Under the pieces are notes generated by a model. The model searched no databases. It was not told the DNA's origin and saw nothing but the letters and a program-made list of their open reading frames with translations. Positions 25,501-35,444 of a stretch of 43,008 nucleotides of DNA are shown here, one piece after another. Within the stretch, counting starts at the first letter, position 1. Each line of letters begins with the position of its first letter. A program made the translations under genes and the position numbers. Origin of the DNA: Spirogloea muscicola (taxonomy: Eukaryota > Streptophyta > Zygnematophyceae > Spirogloeales > Spirogloeaceae); NCBI GenBank assembly GCA_009602725.1, contig WELB01000026.1, positions 28,454-71,461 of the forward strand, read 5' to 3'.

Positions 25501-25953
25501 CCCTTGGTCACAGGGAATGACAAACTTTCGTGCACTTGCATGTCTCATGTGAGGTGTCTGCCTTCGAAGCAGAAGAGAGTTTACCTTTCCACATTCTTAA
25601 TTGTCATGCAAGTGGGTCATGCACAGGTCTTGTGGTGCACGTTCGTGCTGTTCCTGGTCTACGCATATAGCCTACCCAAGAGAGCGGCTGAGGATGGAAG
25701 TTCTGCAGTGCTGGCAGCTGATTCGATCCTACAGGTATGCATCTTGCTGCGTAAGATCTTGGGCGAGGGGCTTCCAGAAGTTGGTAGCAGGAGAAAAGCA
25801 GCTGCAGTGAGCACATGAACCGTGTGCATACTGAGTTGGTCGAATGATGTGCAGGGCGTGGCAGCGATCCTGGTGGGCGTGATGAGCGCAGTGGCAGTGG
25901 TGATGGTGGGGTTGCAGGCTGGGAAGCAGGCCAAGAATGTGACAGAAATGTGA
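22513..25953 (+). CDS. SQS: squalene synthase (farnesyl-diphosphate farnesyltransferase)
   Basis: Condenses two farnesyl diphosphates to squalene at the ER membrane, the first committed step to sterols. Exons: 22513-22634, 22888-22930, 23035-23124, 23448-23523, 23685-23754, 23914-24057, 24153-24257, 24406-24558, 24687-24762, 24908-24996, 25205 to about 25255, a missing link, 25627-25734 and 25855-25953. Motifs: [34 protein letters not shown] (first Asp-rich motif, split by an intron), [16 protein letters not shown]-type [28 protein letters not shown] (second Asp-rich motif) and [20 protein letters not shown]. Two hydrophobic C-terminal segments follow: [13 protein letters not shown] and [18 protein letters not shown]. 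The ATG at 22513 and the CYAML frame disagree by one base around an N at 22542, so the N probably hides missing bases. The exon(s) between 25255 and 25627 are unresolved. Confidence 0.93.
23630..23662 (+). repeat. three 11-bp tandem repeats
   Basis: The unit TCCCGGAATGC/T occurs three times in a row in the squalene synthase intron between exons 23448-23523 and 23685-23754. It is a simple intronic minisatellite with no evident role. Confidence 0.9.
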
Positions 25954-26930
25954 GTGAGTGGAGGCGAAGGTCTTTTTCAGGTGAAGGGCTCTGACGCACT
26001 CCGTTGGCCCTAGGGGCCCTTGTAGACAGGGAGAGAGCTAGTGGAGAACGGCAGAGCATCCTTGAGGTCTTGCGGCTGGCAATTGGCAAAGAACCCTCCC
26101 TTGGGTTGGCGCATCTCCCTGGGCCAGCGTGTCACAATCTTGGCTACTGACCAGGGAAGGTGCTGCGGTCCTTGGAAGCTTTCGCTGATCTCAGCGAGCT
26201 TCCCCTGTTTATCTTCTTGATGGTGCTTCTCCTTCGTCTTGTATGGCCTGGACCCCTCTGCAGCCATAAGTGCCGTCGGCTGTTGAAGCTTTACTATACC
26301 TTTGCCAATATGGCTTGTGCTGCCCCAGCACTCCTCCATAATACAAGCCCAATTGCTGCTGTTATCATTGTCACCCCCCAGCGCACACGCCCCCAGCCTG
26401 TGGCCCACCATTGCGCGTAGGGAGGTGCCACTTCTCAGCTGCAGGCCCTGAGAGTGGGGTAAAGAGGAGCTGTGGGCATGGTGAATCAAGTAGGTCATTG
26501 AAGGACAAGGCAGCCTTTCTCCACAGTTGACCTTCATAACTCAAGGCGATACTCAACAGACGTTCTTTGGGTCGTCTGAGGTACTGGTAGGTCGCCAGAG
26601 AAAACAGATGGGAGCAATAGCACTTCTTGGGGCCTGCGGTCTTTGTGTCAGCTGGCGAATGATTGAGGGTGAGGGAAGAGGGTGGCATTAATGGGCTCGT
26701 CATGCACCTTGCATTCCAAACCTCAGTGAAACTGGGGCCTTGTTGAGGGGAAGTCGAGAGAAAGGAAATTTCGTGTATTTGAAAGGATGGTGTAAATGCT
26801 GACGCTTGGACACTCTAATGAAGCTGTACTTAGCGCAGACAGGGTAGGCAGACAGACTGTCCCTGCCCAGAAAAAGTAGAGAGGGGGGGATTGCTGGAAT
26901 CTGGGATCGTCTGAAAACCCCATTGCAAAG
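25954..26930. other. region 3' of squalene synthase; unassigned minus-strand frame
   Basis: A 175-codon minus-strand frame (26537-26010) ends PREMRQPKGGFFANCQP then a stop near 26010. A second minus-strand frame (26703-26371) has no stop for 110 codons. I recognise neither. Their composition is more protein-like than chance, and acceptor-like CAG and GTCAGT donor signals occur near 26255 and 26145, so a small minus-strand gene is possible. The repeat tails seen from 26.9 kb onward are not present here. Confidence 0.35.
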
Positions 26931-27099
26931 TTGCAAAGATGGGTAAAGGATACTTCACGACCCGAGCCGGAGGCCAGGACGGGTGCTCCGTGCCAATTTG
27001 TCTGCGAGAAGTAGTGAGTGCACTTGCTTGCGAAGGAGTGTGGCAGCAAGAGGCAGACCAGGAGGGAGGCAAAGTCAGGCCAGCAGCGGTGGCAGAACG

Positions 27100-27300
27100 G
27101 GGCCTCGTCCAAGCGAGAGCAAGAAGTGAGCTTCTTCCAAAGGTGGCGGAGGCTGTGAATGAAGAAGTGGCTCTCCCAATGGGGGCAAGGGCTGTGAGAA
27201 GCCAGCCCGAAAAGAATTGACAAGGTTCGAAGGGGCCAAAGTACGAGCTAAGCAGCGACTGCGGGGCCTGAAGAGGCTATGGCAGAACGGGGGAGGATGG
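27100..27300 (-). repeat. family C hairpin tail, reverse
   Basis: A full reverse tail (27163-27303): GAAGAAGTGGCTCTCCCAAT, GGGCTGTGAGAAGCCAGCCC, GACAAGGTTCGAAGGGGCC, GCAGCGACTGCGGGGCCTG and GGGGGAGGATGGACC. It is followed directly, reading on the minus strand, by a family C protein end at 27301-27420, which shows the tail is that family's 3' UTR. Confidence 0.78.
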
Positions 27301-27425
27301 ACCGCTTAGTAGTTACGAGTGAGGAGCCTCACATCCGACAGACTAGCTGCCGGTAAGAAGCAAGCGCGGCCAGATGAACTGGTGGCTGCCGGTAAACTAT
27401 CCCCCTGACGAAAGCCGGAGGCCAA
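27301..27425 (-). mobile_element. family C retroelement protein end with a 39-bp insertion
   Basis: On the minus strand the frame ends SLSDVRLLTRNY then TAA at about 27305-27307, a variant of the LTRGY terminus. Upstream (27357-27384) a 28-bp piece of the hairpin tail (ACCAGTTCATCTGGCCGCG ... CTTGCTTC) lies between two direct repeats, GCTGCCGGTAA at 27346-27356 and 27385-27395. The net 39 bp keeps the frame, and the flanks look like a target-site duplication. Confidence 0.72.
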
Positions 27426-27780
27426 TGTGAATGGCCAGCCCAGAAAGAACGGACAAGGTCCAAACTCAACACGAGAGGGCTGCCAGTCCATGCCTATCAC
27501 CGCTGCAATCGCCAGAATCGCGAGGAGCTGGCAGCGAGTTCACAAGTGCCTGGCACCGTCCGGCCTCCCACCACCCCCTTCTTCAGAGAAAGAAGCGGCT
27601 CTCCCAATGGGGGCAAGGGCTGTGAGAAGCCAGCCCGAAAAGTATTGACAAGGTTCGAAGGGGCCAAACCACGAGCTAAGCAGCGACTGTGGGGCCTGAA
27701 GAGGCTATGGCAAAAGGGGGGAGGATGGACCACTCCGTAGTTACGAGTAAGGAGCCTCACATCTTCAGAGAGCTGGCATT
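27426..27780 (-). repeat. hairpin-tail repeats and second family C end, reverse
   Basis: A reverse tail near 27430-27465 (ATGGCCAGCCCAGAAAGAAC, GGACAAGGTCC) is followed by another full family C tail at 27592-27740. The minus-strand frame preceding that tail ends LSEDVRLLTRNY at about 27735-27775, where the stop codon is replaced by a sense codon. This is debris abutting the 5' side of the family A copy. Confidence 0.68.
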
Positions 27781-30490
27781 GGGCTGCCACAGTGGACCTC
27801 ACCCCCCTTCTCATCCCTGACGGCCTTCGAAGTCTACGCCACATTTCCAGATGGGCACGTCTTGAGTGCACCAAGGTTCTTACGCCTTACCTCGCACGCA
27901 TCGAAGCGGGACGCTATGGACGAGGCGGCCTGGGCGTTTTACATGCTTTTTCCCAAGCTTGTTCTTGGCCATCTGTCCTCCTTCGGCGTCAGTGGCCGCA
28001 AGCCTTTCCAGGACAGACTGGCTGCATTTACAAGTGGAGAATGGGAGGAGTTGGCTCAGCAGCGTGCAGCAGCTGCTCGGGTCGCGCTCTCACAGCGGCG
28101 GGCGCGCAATGGATCAGTCAATCAGCCCTCTCAACAGTCCAGAGCTGGCAATCTAGCGCGCACAAGACGCTTTGGCAGGGCAGGAGAACTTTCTCGGGCC
28201 GCTCAGGCCCTTTGCCCTGACCCCCTGGCTACTACCAACGACGCCACGGAGGCTATCCTGCGTCAGCTCCACCCCCCTCCACAACATCCCCTCGAGCCCT
28301 GGGCTGGCGAGCTCCCCAGTCCTCTTGACCTGTCGGCAGAAGTGCTAAGTGTGGCCCTGACCAAAGCCCCCCGGATGGTGTCTGGAGGCACTTCTGGATG
28401 GCTCTTTGAGCACCTACAGGACCTTTTCCTTGACGGGGATGAGAGGAGGTTCTCCCTGTTCCTGTCCACCTGCCGGCACATGGCCAGGGCTGCCATTCCA
28501 CCACGCATTGCCGACGCCTTAAATTCCAGCCACCCGCTGGCCCTTCGTCCACGGCATTCGCGCTGCTCTCGGACTGGATATCAGTAACGCCTTCAACACA
28601 GTGGAGCGCATCGTCATCATGGAGGAGCTGCGCAACCACTTCCCTTTTTCCTCATGGCCTATGGCCGCCCAGGGCGGCTGCTGTGGCAAGCCGGAGAGTC
28701 GTGGAAGACGCTGTGGTCATCTTCTGGCACACGCCAGGGGGATCCCCTTAGCCCAATCCTTTTTGCCTCGGCACATTGTCGGGCTATACGGCGCACCCAG
28801 ATGCAACACCCAGACCTCCTCTTCCCCTCCTACGCCGATGATACACACATCATTGGACCTCCAGCTGAAGTCACGGCGGCTTACCCCTTACTCGTTCGTG
28901 AACTGGACCTGATGGGCCTGCGGGTTTGCCCGTCCAAGAGCGTGGCATGGTCCCCACGCGGTCTCCCCGCCAACCTTCAGCTCCCCCACGGCTGCCAGAC
29001 CCCTGCCAATGAGCTGGCCATCCTCAAGGTCCCCCTTGGCACACCAGTTCACAGGGTGGTGGACTTGCGGGAACGCCTCAAAAACACCTCGCCCCCCTCC
29101 CTTCCCTTCCCCTCCTTGGGGACACACAGCTGGCGTTGGCCATTCTCACCCGCTGCATTGGCCAATGGGCATGCTACCTGCAACGGACAGTCGCCCCAAT
29201 GGGCATGGTGGGCGAGCTCTACAAGGAATTCGACAAACTCCCTGCTGCAGTCCCTGGCATCCCTTCTACAATCTTCCTCTTTCCCCTCCGCTTCTGCCCT
29301 CCAGGCTTCCCTCCCCACTCGCATGGGCGGCCTTGGCTGCCGGTCGTTGGAGCAGACATCGCAAGCAGCCTTCCTGGGCCTGCTGGACCAGATCGCCTCT
29401 ATGCTTCCCATGCGCTTCCCTTGCCTCCACAATCCCGCAATTTGGAGGAAGGCTCCTTCCCCTCCCAAGCGGATCTGAGGAGCATCTCTGACTCGGCAAT
29501 CGGCTCTTTCCCCTCTATACAACCCCTACTCACGCCATTCTCCGCCCTCGCCCAAGCTTCAGATAGAGGGGCACAATCCAGACTGGTTCCGGCAGTGGAA
29601 GATGAGCGCCGCAGAAGCTTGAAGAGGCTGCCAGAGATTCACAACAATCCAAGGAGCCTGGCAAGACTTACTTCCCTCGCCACACCTGGAGCCACAGACT
29701 GGATCACCTCACACGCCCTGGCCAGCGCCTTCAGCATCAGCTCCGAGGCCTTTCGGACGTTGCTTCAACTCCTCCTCGGCCTCCCACCTAAATGCCTGAC
29801 TGGGGTGCGCCAGTGTGAGTGCGGCTTCCGTGCAGAGGGTGCTGAGCTCGCCACTCACATCCTGCGATGCCCTACTGGACCAGAAGTGGTGGGCATCCAC
29901 AACCTCCTCCGTGATGCCCTGGCGGGTTTGATGCGCGACGACGGGTACCATGCGGTCGTGGAAGTGAACAACATCATGCCTATCACCACGGATGCCCAGG
30001 GACGTCATCATTGCCGCACACTTGACATTGTGGGCGTGCAACCTGGTGGAGGACCCCGGGCCTTGGTCGATGTTGTGGTTACGGAGGCCTATAATAGTCC
30101 AGCATCGACACACATCGCTGGCCACGCAGTGGGCAGTGCTGAACAAAGAAAGTTGCAGCACTACTCCAGTTATCCCCAATGTGATCAGCTCCTGCCACGG
30201 CAATCGACATCTTTGGCTGCTTAGGTCCTCGTTTCCTTACTCTCCTTCAAAACATAGCCAATCTAGGCTACACACGACGTGCAGATGTGTTTCCGGCTGA
30301 GATGGGCCTGCCAGCTGCATATCTGTCATTCTTGCAACGACGAGTTTCGGCCTTTTTGCAGCGTGCTCAGGCTAATGCTTTGCACCAGAAAGCTGGGCGA
30401 GCTCTAGTTGGTGGCAGAAGGGCTTCGTATCTGCCATCTAGTATTCAGGCATCGGTTAACGACCTTCATGTTTTGACTCGTGGTTACTGA
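27781..30490 (+). mobile_element. family A non-LTR retroelement, longest copy
   Basis: A nearly full protein order survives, broken by frameshifts. A pre-RT region (RSLRHISRWARLECTKVLTP; DEAAWAFYMLFPKLVLGHLS; TSGWLFEHLQDLF; PPRIADALNSSHPLAL) is followed by an internal deletion near 28543-28560, then the RT palm (LDISNAFNTVER, GTRQGDPLSPILFA, YADDTHIIG at about 28831-28857 with both Asp intact), the thumb (LQASLPTRMGGLGCRSLEQ), a finger (RQCECGFRAEGAELATHILR then Cys), the endonuclease-like part (HCRTLDIVGVQPGGGPRAL, VDVVVTEAYNSP, AEQRKLQHYSSY) and the C-terminal module with NDLHVLTRGY and a TGA stop at 30488-30490. Catalytic residues are kept but frameshifts and the deletion make it non-autonomous. 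The finger-then-endonuclease order after the RT resembles restriction-like-endonuclease non-LTR elements. Confidence 0.87.
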
Positions 30491-30915
30491 GCGGGTCAAT
30501 CTACTGTAGGTTATGTAGGTCTTAAGATGTGGTTGCCTTTGTACGTGGCCATTTGGCCTTCCGTTTGTTTCATATACACGAAATTCGCCTGACGAAAGGC
30601 AGAGGCTGCAGCGAGAGCACGGCCAGCCCGCAGGTGCAAGGCGTGGGCCATGGACCGCTGAAGGGAAATGGACAAGCGCATGCGGTAGACCTGTAAGAGG
30701 CCAGCCCAGGAAAGTGAATGAACAAAGTTCGAAGAGGCCAGAGAAAGCTCTAGAGCACACAGTGCATCAAGTAGCCACGAAGCACTCACTAACCTCTTTT
30801 GAATAGCCGCAGGTCCGAGAAAGTAGTCTCCGGGTAGCGTGTCCCCTGGCCAGAGCCAGAGGCTGCAGCCAAGAAGCCAGAAAGCCAGAAGGAATGGACA
30901 AGATCCAAAGGGCCG
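30491..30915. repeat. 3' UTR of family A copy and reversed repeat/family B-type fragment
   Basis: After the family A stop (GCGGGTCA context) comes a minus-strand fragment at about 30590-30700 encoding LLQVYRMRLSISLQRSMAHA and RAGRALAAASAFRQ, i.e. the C-terminal module of a family B-like element. Reverse tails follow near 30700-30740 (GAGGCCAGCCCAGGAAAG, GTTCGAAGAGGCC) and 30885-30930 (GGAATGGACAAGATCCAAAG). No gene is visible. Confidence 0.65.
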
Positions 30916-30929
30916 ATGGGCGCCAAAAC

Positions 30930-31565
30930 CACACAGCTATGCTATGTGAGCAATGTAATGCCCATCAGCACGGATTCTCAGGGACGCCAGCACCGTCGCA
31001 CCCTGGACATTGTGGGTGTGCAACCTGGCGGAGGCCCACGGGCCTTGGTTGACGTGGTTGTGACAGAAGCGTACAAGAGTTCAGCATCGACTCATACTGC
31101 TGGCCACGCAGTGGGTGGTGCAGAGCAGAGAAAGCTCCTACACTACTCTGACTACCCCCGCAGTGATCACCTCCTACCAGCCGCACTTGACACTTTCGGC
31201 TGCATGGGTCCTCGCTTTCATACCCTACTTGAAAATATTGCAAGTCTAGCATATGCTCGACGTGAGGATATGCTTCCAGCACAGATGGGCATGCCGGCAG
31301 CCTACTTGTCATTTTTGCGACGTCGAGTGTCAGCAAATCTGCAGCGAGCTCAGGCTCATGCGTTGCATCAAAATGCTGGTCGAGCCTTAGTTGTTGGCAC
31401 AAGAGCTTGTCGATTGCCTTCCAGTATTCGGGCATCAGTTAGCGACCTCTATGTGCCGACTCGTGGTTACTGAGCGGGTCAGCTTGGCAGCAGGCGACGT
31501 ACATCTGTCAATGTGCTTGCCTTTGTACCTGGCCACCCAGGCCCTCCATCACTTGATACACACAC
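30930..31565 (+). mobile_element. family A retroelement 3' portion, 5'-truncated, open frame
   Basis: A 5'-truncated copy starting within the endonuclease-like domain: VSNVMPISTDSQGRQHRRTL, GVQPGGGPRALVDVVVTEAY, EQRKLLHYSDYPRSDHLLPA, then MGMPAAYLSFLRRRVSANLQ, RAQAHALHQNAGRALVVG, SDLYVPTRGY and a stop at 31471-31473. The frame is intact from about 30916. The 3' UTR to about 31565 matches the minus-strand copy at 18370-18510 and the fragments at 4950-5045 and 5569-5612. Truncation with an intact end fits target-primed reverse transcription. Confidence 0.85.
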
Positions 31566-31860
31566 TCTTCCCTTTATGCAAGAGACAACGGCGACTGGGA
31601 TTGCAGGCCTTGGCCATTCCTTTGGGCTGGCCTCTCGCAGCACCTGCTGTCAATTTGGCAGAGCTGTTTCTTTGATTGGGAGCTTAGTAACCCCGAGTCA
31701 GCAGCAGCCGCAAGCCGGATGGACTGGCAGCTCGAAACGAGGCACCGCGAGGAGGCCCAGAAACTGGCAGCAGCAGGCAAAGCGCGGCCTGCCCTCTTAA
31801 GTGCGCGCTCTGGGCTGGCTTTCACAGCCACCCCGCCAGATCCACACACCCGCACTCCGT
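31566..31860 (+). repeat. hairpin tails upstream of ascorbate peroxidase
   Basis: Two forward tails: at about 31605-31660 (GGCCATTCCTTTGGGCTGGC, CTCGCAGC, CAATTTGGC) and at about 31810-31845 (CTGGGCTGGCTTTCACAGCC). The second ends about 50 bp before the ascorbate peroxidase ATG, so it probably overlaps its promoter or 5' UTR. Confidence 0.65.
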
Positions 31861-31891
31861 GAGGCCGACGCCCGCCCCCCCGGCCGCCGCC

Positions 31892-33784
31892 ATGGGCGCC
31901 AAGACGTACCCGCCCGTGTCCGCCGAGTACGCCGCCGCCATCGCCAAGGCCCGCCGCGAGCTCCGCGCCCTCATCGCCGGTGCCCGACCCCCCCCGATCT
32001 GCCCGATCTTGCCGCCCCCGCATCGCTCCCACCGGGCAGTACTGACACCGCCGCGCGCGCGCCCGCCGCAGAGAAGAACTGCGCGCCCATCATGCTGCGC
32101 CTCGCGTGAGGCCCTGCTCTTCGCCAGCCCACATTGCCTAACCCCTGCTGCCAGCCTCCAGCCTCCGCACCTCCACCCCACCGTGCTTGCATCTGCAGCC
32201 CCGCCAGCTACCTGGACGCCCACGCCCCCTCCTCACCTTGCCCCTCCTCTCTGCGGCAGCTGGCACAACTGTGGCACCTACGACGTCAAGACCAACACCG
32301 GCGGCCCCAATGGCACCATCCGCAACAACCACGAGCTCTCGCACCAAGCCAACGCCGGCCTCACCTGGGCTGTGCAGCAGCTCGAGTGCATCCACGACAA
32401 GCTACCAGTCTTGAGCTATGCCGACATCTATCAGCTGGCGGGGGTGGTGGCTGTTGAGGTCACTGGCGGACCCGACATCGACTTCGTCCCGGGCCGCCTA
32501 GTGCGTTTGCTTCCCTAGCTCCCATGGACTGCTTGAATGCCCACTCGAGGGCAGCGACCTTGGCGCCCAAAACCGTCCAGCCTCTACTTTAGCAGCTGGG
32601 GCTGCTTGTATGGCAGAGGACCCCTTGCACCAATGCTCGTACTGCAGATGAAGCTCAGTCTGTCCCTGTGAGCGACAAAATACACACGCGGACCTTGGAC
32701 CTGCTCCTGCAGGACCTCACTGACAGTCCTGACGAAGGACGTCTGCCGAATCCAACCAAAGGTCAGCTGGACCCTTGCTCGGGCAACTCTGTGCAACAGT
32801 CATGGCTGGTGGGGCCAAACGCATGCAGATGGCTTGAGTTTCTGTTTCACTGGAGTGACATGTGTAAGCTTTACCCCCACACTATTATGTTGTCTATGAC
32901 AAATAAACCCTCCCGTCCTTCAGGTGCGGATCACTTGCGGCAAGTCTTTGTCACACAGATGGGCATGAGTGACAAAGACATTGTGGTTCTCTCGGGGGCT
33001 CACACACTGGTAAACTTGCAGAATAGTCTGCGCACACTTGATGAAGTGTTGACTTTACGTGCCAACCGCAGCGCCCTTGCTTTGACTTAGTGACAATAGG
33101 CCCACTGATGCTTGTCAGAGGGCGCAGGTTGCCAGCAGTATTCTCTAATCGCAGATTCATGCAATTTTGTTTTGGCAGGGGCGATGCCACAAGGAGAGGT
33201 CAGGTTTTGAGGGACCTTGGACAGAGAAGCCCCTCAAATTCTCCAACGATTACTTCCAGTTAAGCAGGCTTTGCCTAGCACTTGTCACTAAAGTCTCTGT
33301 CATTGTTCATTCTGCAGTGTCTCACCGTCTGTATCCATAATTCGATACATGATGGCAGGGAGCTCATGGGCGGAGAGAGGGACGGTCTTCTGCAGCTTCC
33401 TTCAGACAAGGTCTTGGTCGAGGACGACAAGTTCCGCCTATATGTTGAGCTTTATGCCAAGGTGCGCGAGTACAGCTGCGGAAGCTTGCATGCCTCTGTA
33501 CACTATGAACGTCAATTTTCTAAAAATCCTGCTGAGGCTGGAGGAGAATGCCATTGCAGGACGAGGATGCCTTCTTTGCTGATTATGCTGAGTCACACAA
33601 GAAGTTGTCGGAACTCGGGTGAGTGATCAGCTTCTGGGCTCTACAAAAAAGTCCTGACCCTCCTGGTGTTGCTGATACTGCACCTATGAACTTGTTTACG
33701 ACCCTCCTCATGTTACTGATAGTTCACCTATAATACGTGAGACTGCTCGGGCACATCTCGTGCAGATTTGGCAAGGAGAATTGA
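31892..33784 (+). CDS. APX: cytosolic-type ascorbate peroxidase
   Basis: Haem peroxidase that reduces H2O2 with ascorbate. Nine exons, all in phase: 31892-31979, 32072-32105, 32260-32500, 32713-32761, 32924-33009, 33179-33258, 33359-33461, 33560-33618 and 33766-33784, giving 252 residues, the usual length of cytosolic enzymes. Active-site segment [15 protein letters not shown] holds the distal Arg-Trp-His; [40 protein letters not shown] (proximal His), [30 protein letters not shown] and [20 protein letters not shown] follow. No transit peptide or C-terminal membrane anchor is visible, which favours the cytosol. The start ATG in gccgccATGG fits the family N-terminus. A retroelement tail lies just upstream. 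Confidence 0.95.
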
Positions 33785-35444
33785 TGAAGAGGAGCACTGG
33801 AAGCTCGCAAGCAGGTTGCTCTTCTTTCCTTTGTTATTAGCGATGTTAGCTACAGCTTAATCACTATACTTGCTTATCATATCAAGCTTACTGATTGAGC
33901 TGCTTAATTCATGAACTGGCATTAGAGAAAATGATTTCGTTATGAAGACATTATTGATAGCTGTTGGTCACCTTCACTTATATACTGTGCATTGACTGCT
34001 GCATGCAACTTTCTATAGCATGCATACAGAGGCAAATATGAGAGGTAAGTATGAGAGTGGGTAGCCCCTCCGGCTACAGGTTGTCCAGTCTGCAGGTCTG
34101 GTACTGTGCAGGACATCAGGTAGTCACTCGCAAACAACTTGTAAGCATAAGTCAGTCACAGACTCTTACATTTCCATTGACACGGCAACTACTTTGAGGA
34201 GATGAGAGTACCATGTCTCACTAAGGCCTGTCATTGCATTGGGGTTACAAAGGAGGGAGGGCGTCCATGGTCCTGTGAGAGACATGATTGTTCAGATCAA
34301 GAGAATGGCTTAAGTTGAGCTTCGGTTGACCATGCTAACTGCTGCACATTGCCGGCAGATTGCCACCAAGAGACCATCGAAATCATCGAGTGTCCACCGA
34401 GTGTGTGTGTAGACACAGTAGTATGATCAAAGTCTTGCTGCTACCATGATCACTGTGAATTTGTCAGATAGGGCGCAGCATTGGACAAAGACAAAACCGA
34501 GATGTCCTCAATATCTGGCCAAGGCAGGTGCAATCATTCGCCCTTCCAGTAGCTGCAATGGCCTAGCCTCAAAGTTACACAATTGCTGGGTTGAGAAGGT
34601 GCCAGACAAGGAGCGGGGGCTTCTGCGTCTGCTGATCAGGCTGCTTAAGCAGTGCACTGTGCTTCATCTCCTGCACATGCACATGCAGGCGTGATAGCCC
34701 ATAAGTCAGGTATTGAGGTCAAGCATAGGCTTGTAGGGGATTAGGGATGAGTATCCCCGTGGAATGCCTGCCACAGCATCGGGGAGGTGCGCCCAGCACA
34801 TACATTGAGGTAATAACCTGCTATCTCCTCCGAGACACAGAGACCAAGCAACTGTACATCACATGCATCTTCAAGTGGCCTGTCAAGGCTCGTCTACAAC
34901 CATCTGCCTGGCGGCTATTTGCCAAAGGCAGTAGCAGCAAATAGCAAGACGCTTTGGAGATGCTTATATCATGGGGAGCTGTTTACACTGTGCAGCCTTC
35001 CATCTTGTCATCCTCCGCTAAGTGGAAGGTAATCTTGCTGTCACTGATGAGGACCTCCAATCAGGACCTCAAGTGCTTGGAGCTTACTCAGCAGCATTTC
35101 CCAATACTGCCTGCAGAGACCTGCAAAAGTGCAGACCACATGCCTTGACAAATTCAGCAACCACGATGATGACGTCTTCACTTGTCTCCCCCCCGTTCCT
35201 CAGCACCCCATGTGCTCTTTAAACACAGTTCTGGCCGTGATCACAGAGGTACTTGAAGGAATAGAGTCAAAAGATACCCTCTGGGCAGGAATGCACAAGC
35301 AGCACTACAGCTAAGTGCAGTAGTTGTCTATGCCGCCAAATATCAGAAGAGAAGTGCAAGGAGCATACTGTGCATTCTCCATTGCCAACTGTAGCATACT
35401 GAGGTGGTATACTTGTTTCTGGTGAACAGCAACAACTGCTGCTT
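33785..35444. other. convergent 3'-3' intergenic region, no gene recognised
   Basis: About 1.66 kb between the stop codons of ascorbate peroxidase (+) and symplekin (-). Several short frames (for example 34446-34694, 34747-34944, 35022-35222) carry no motif I know. It is less GC-rich than the flanks. No retroelement or hairpin tail is visible. It may be 3' UTR plus an unrecognised small or non-coding gene. Confidence 0.5.

Noticed and set aside
32300-32330. His-Asn after the distal Trp in ascorbate peroxidase as an active-site defect
   Set aside because: The residue after the distal His varies in this family (Ser or Asp are also found); Arg, Trp and His are all present.
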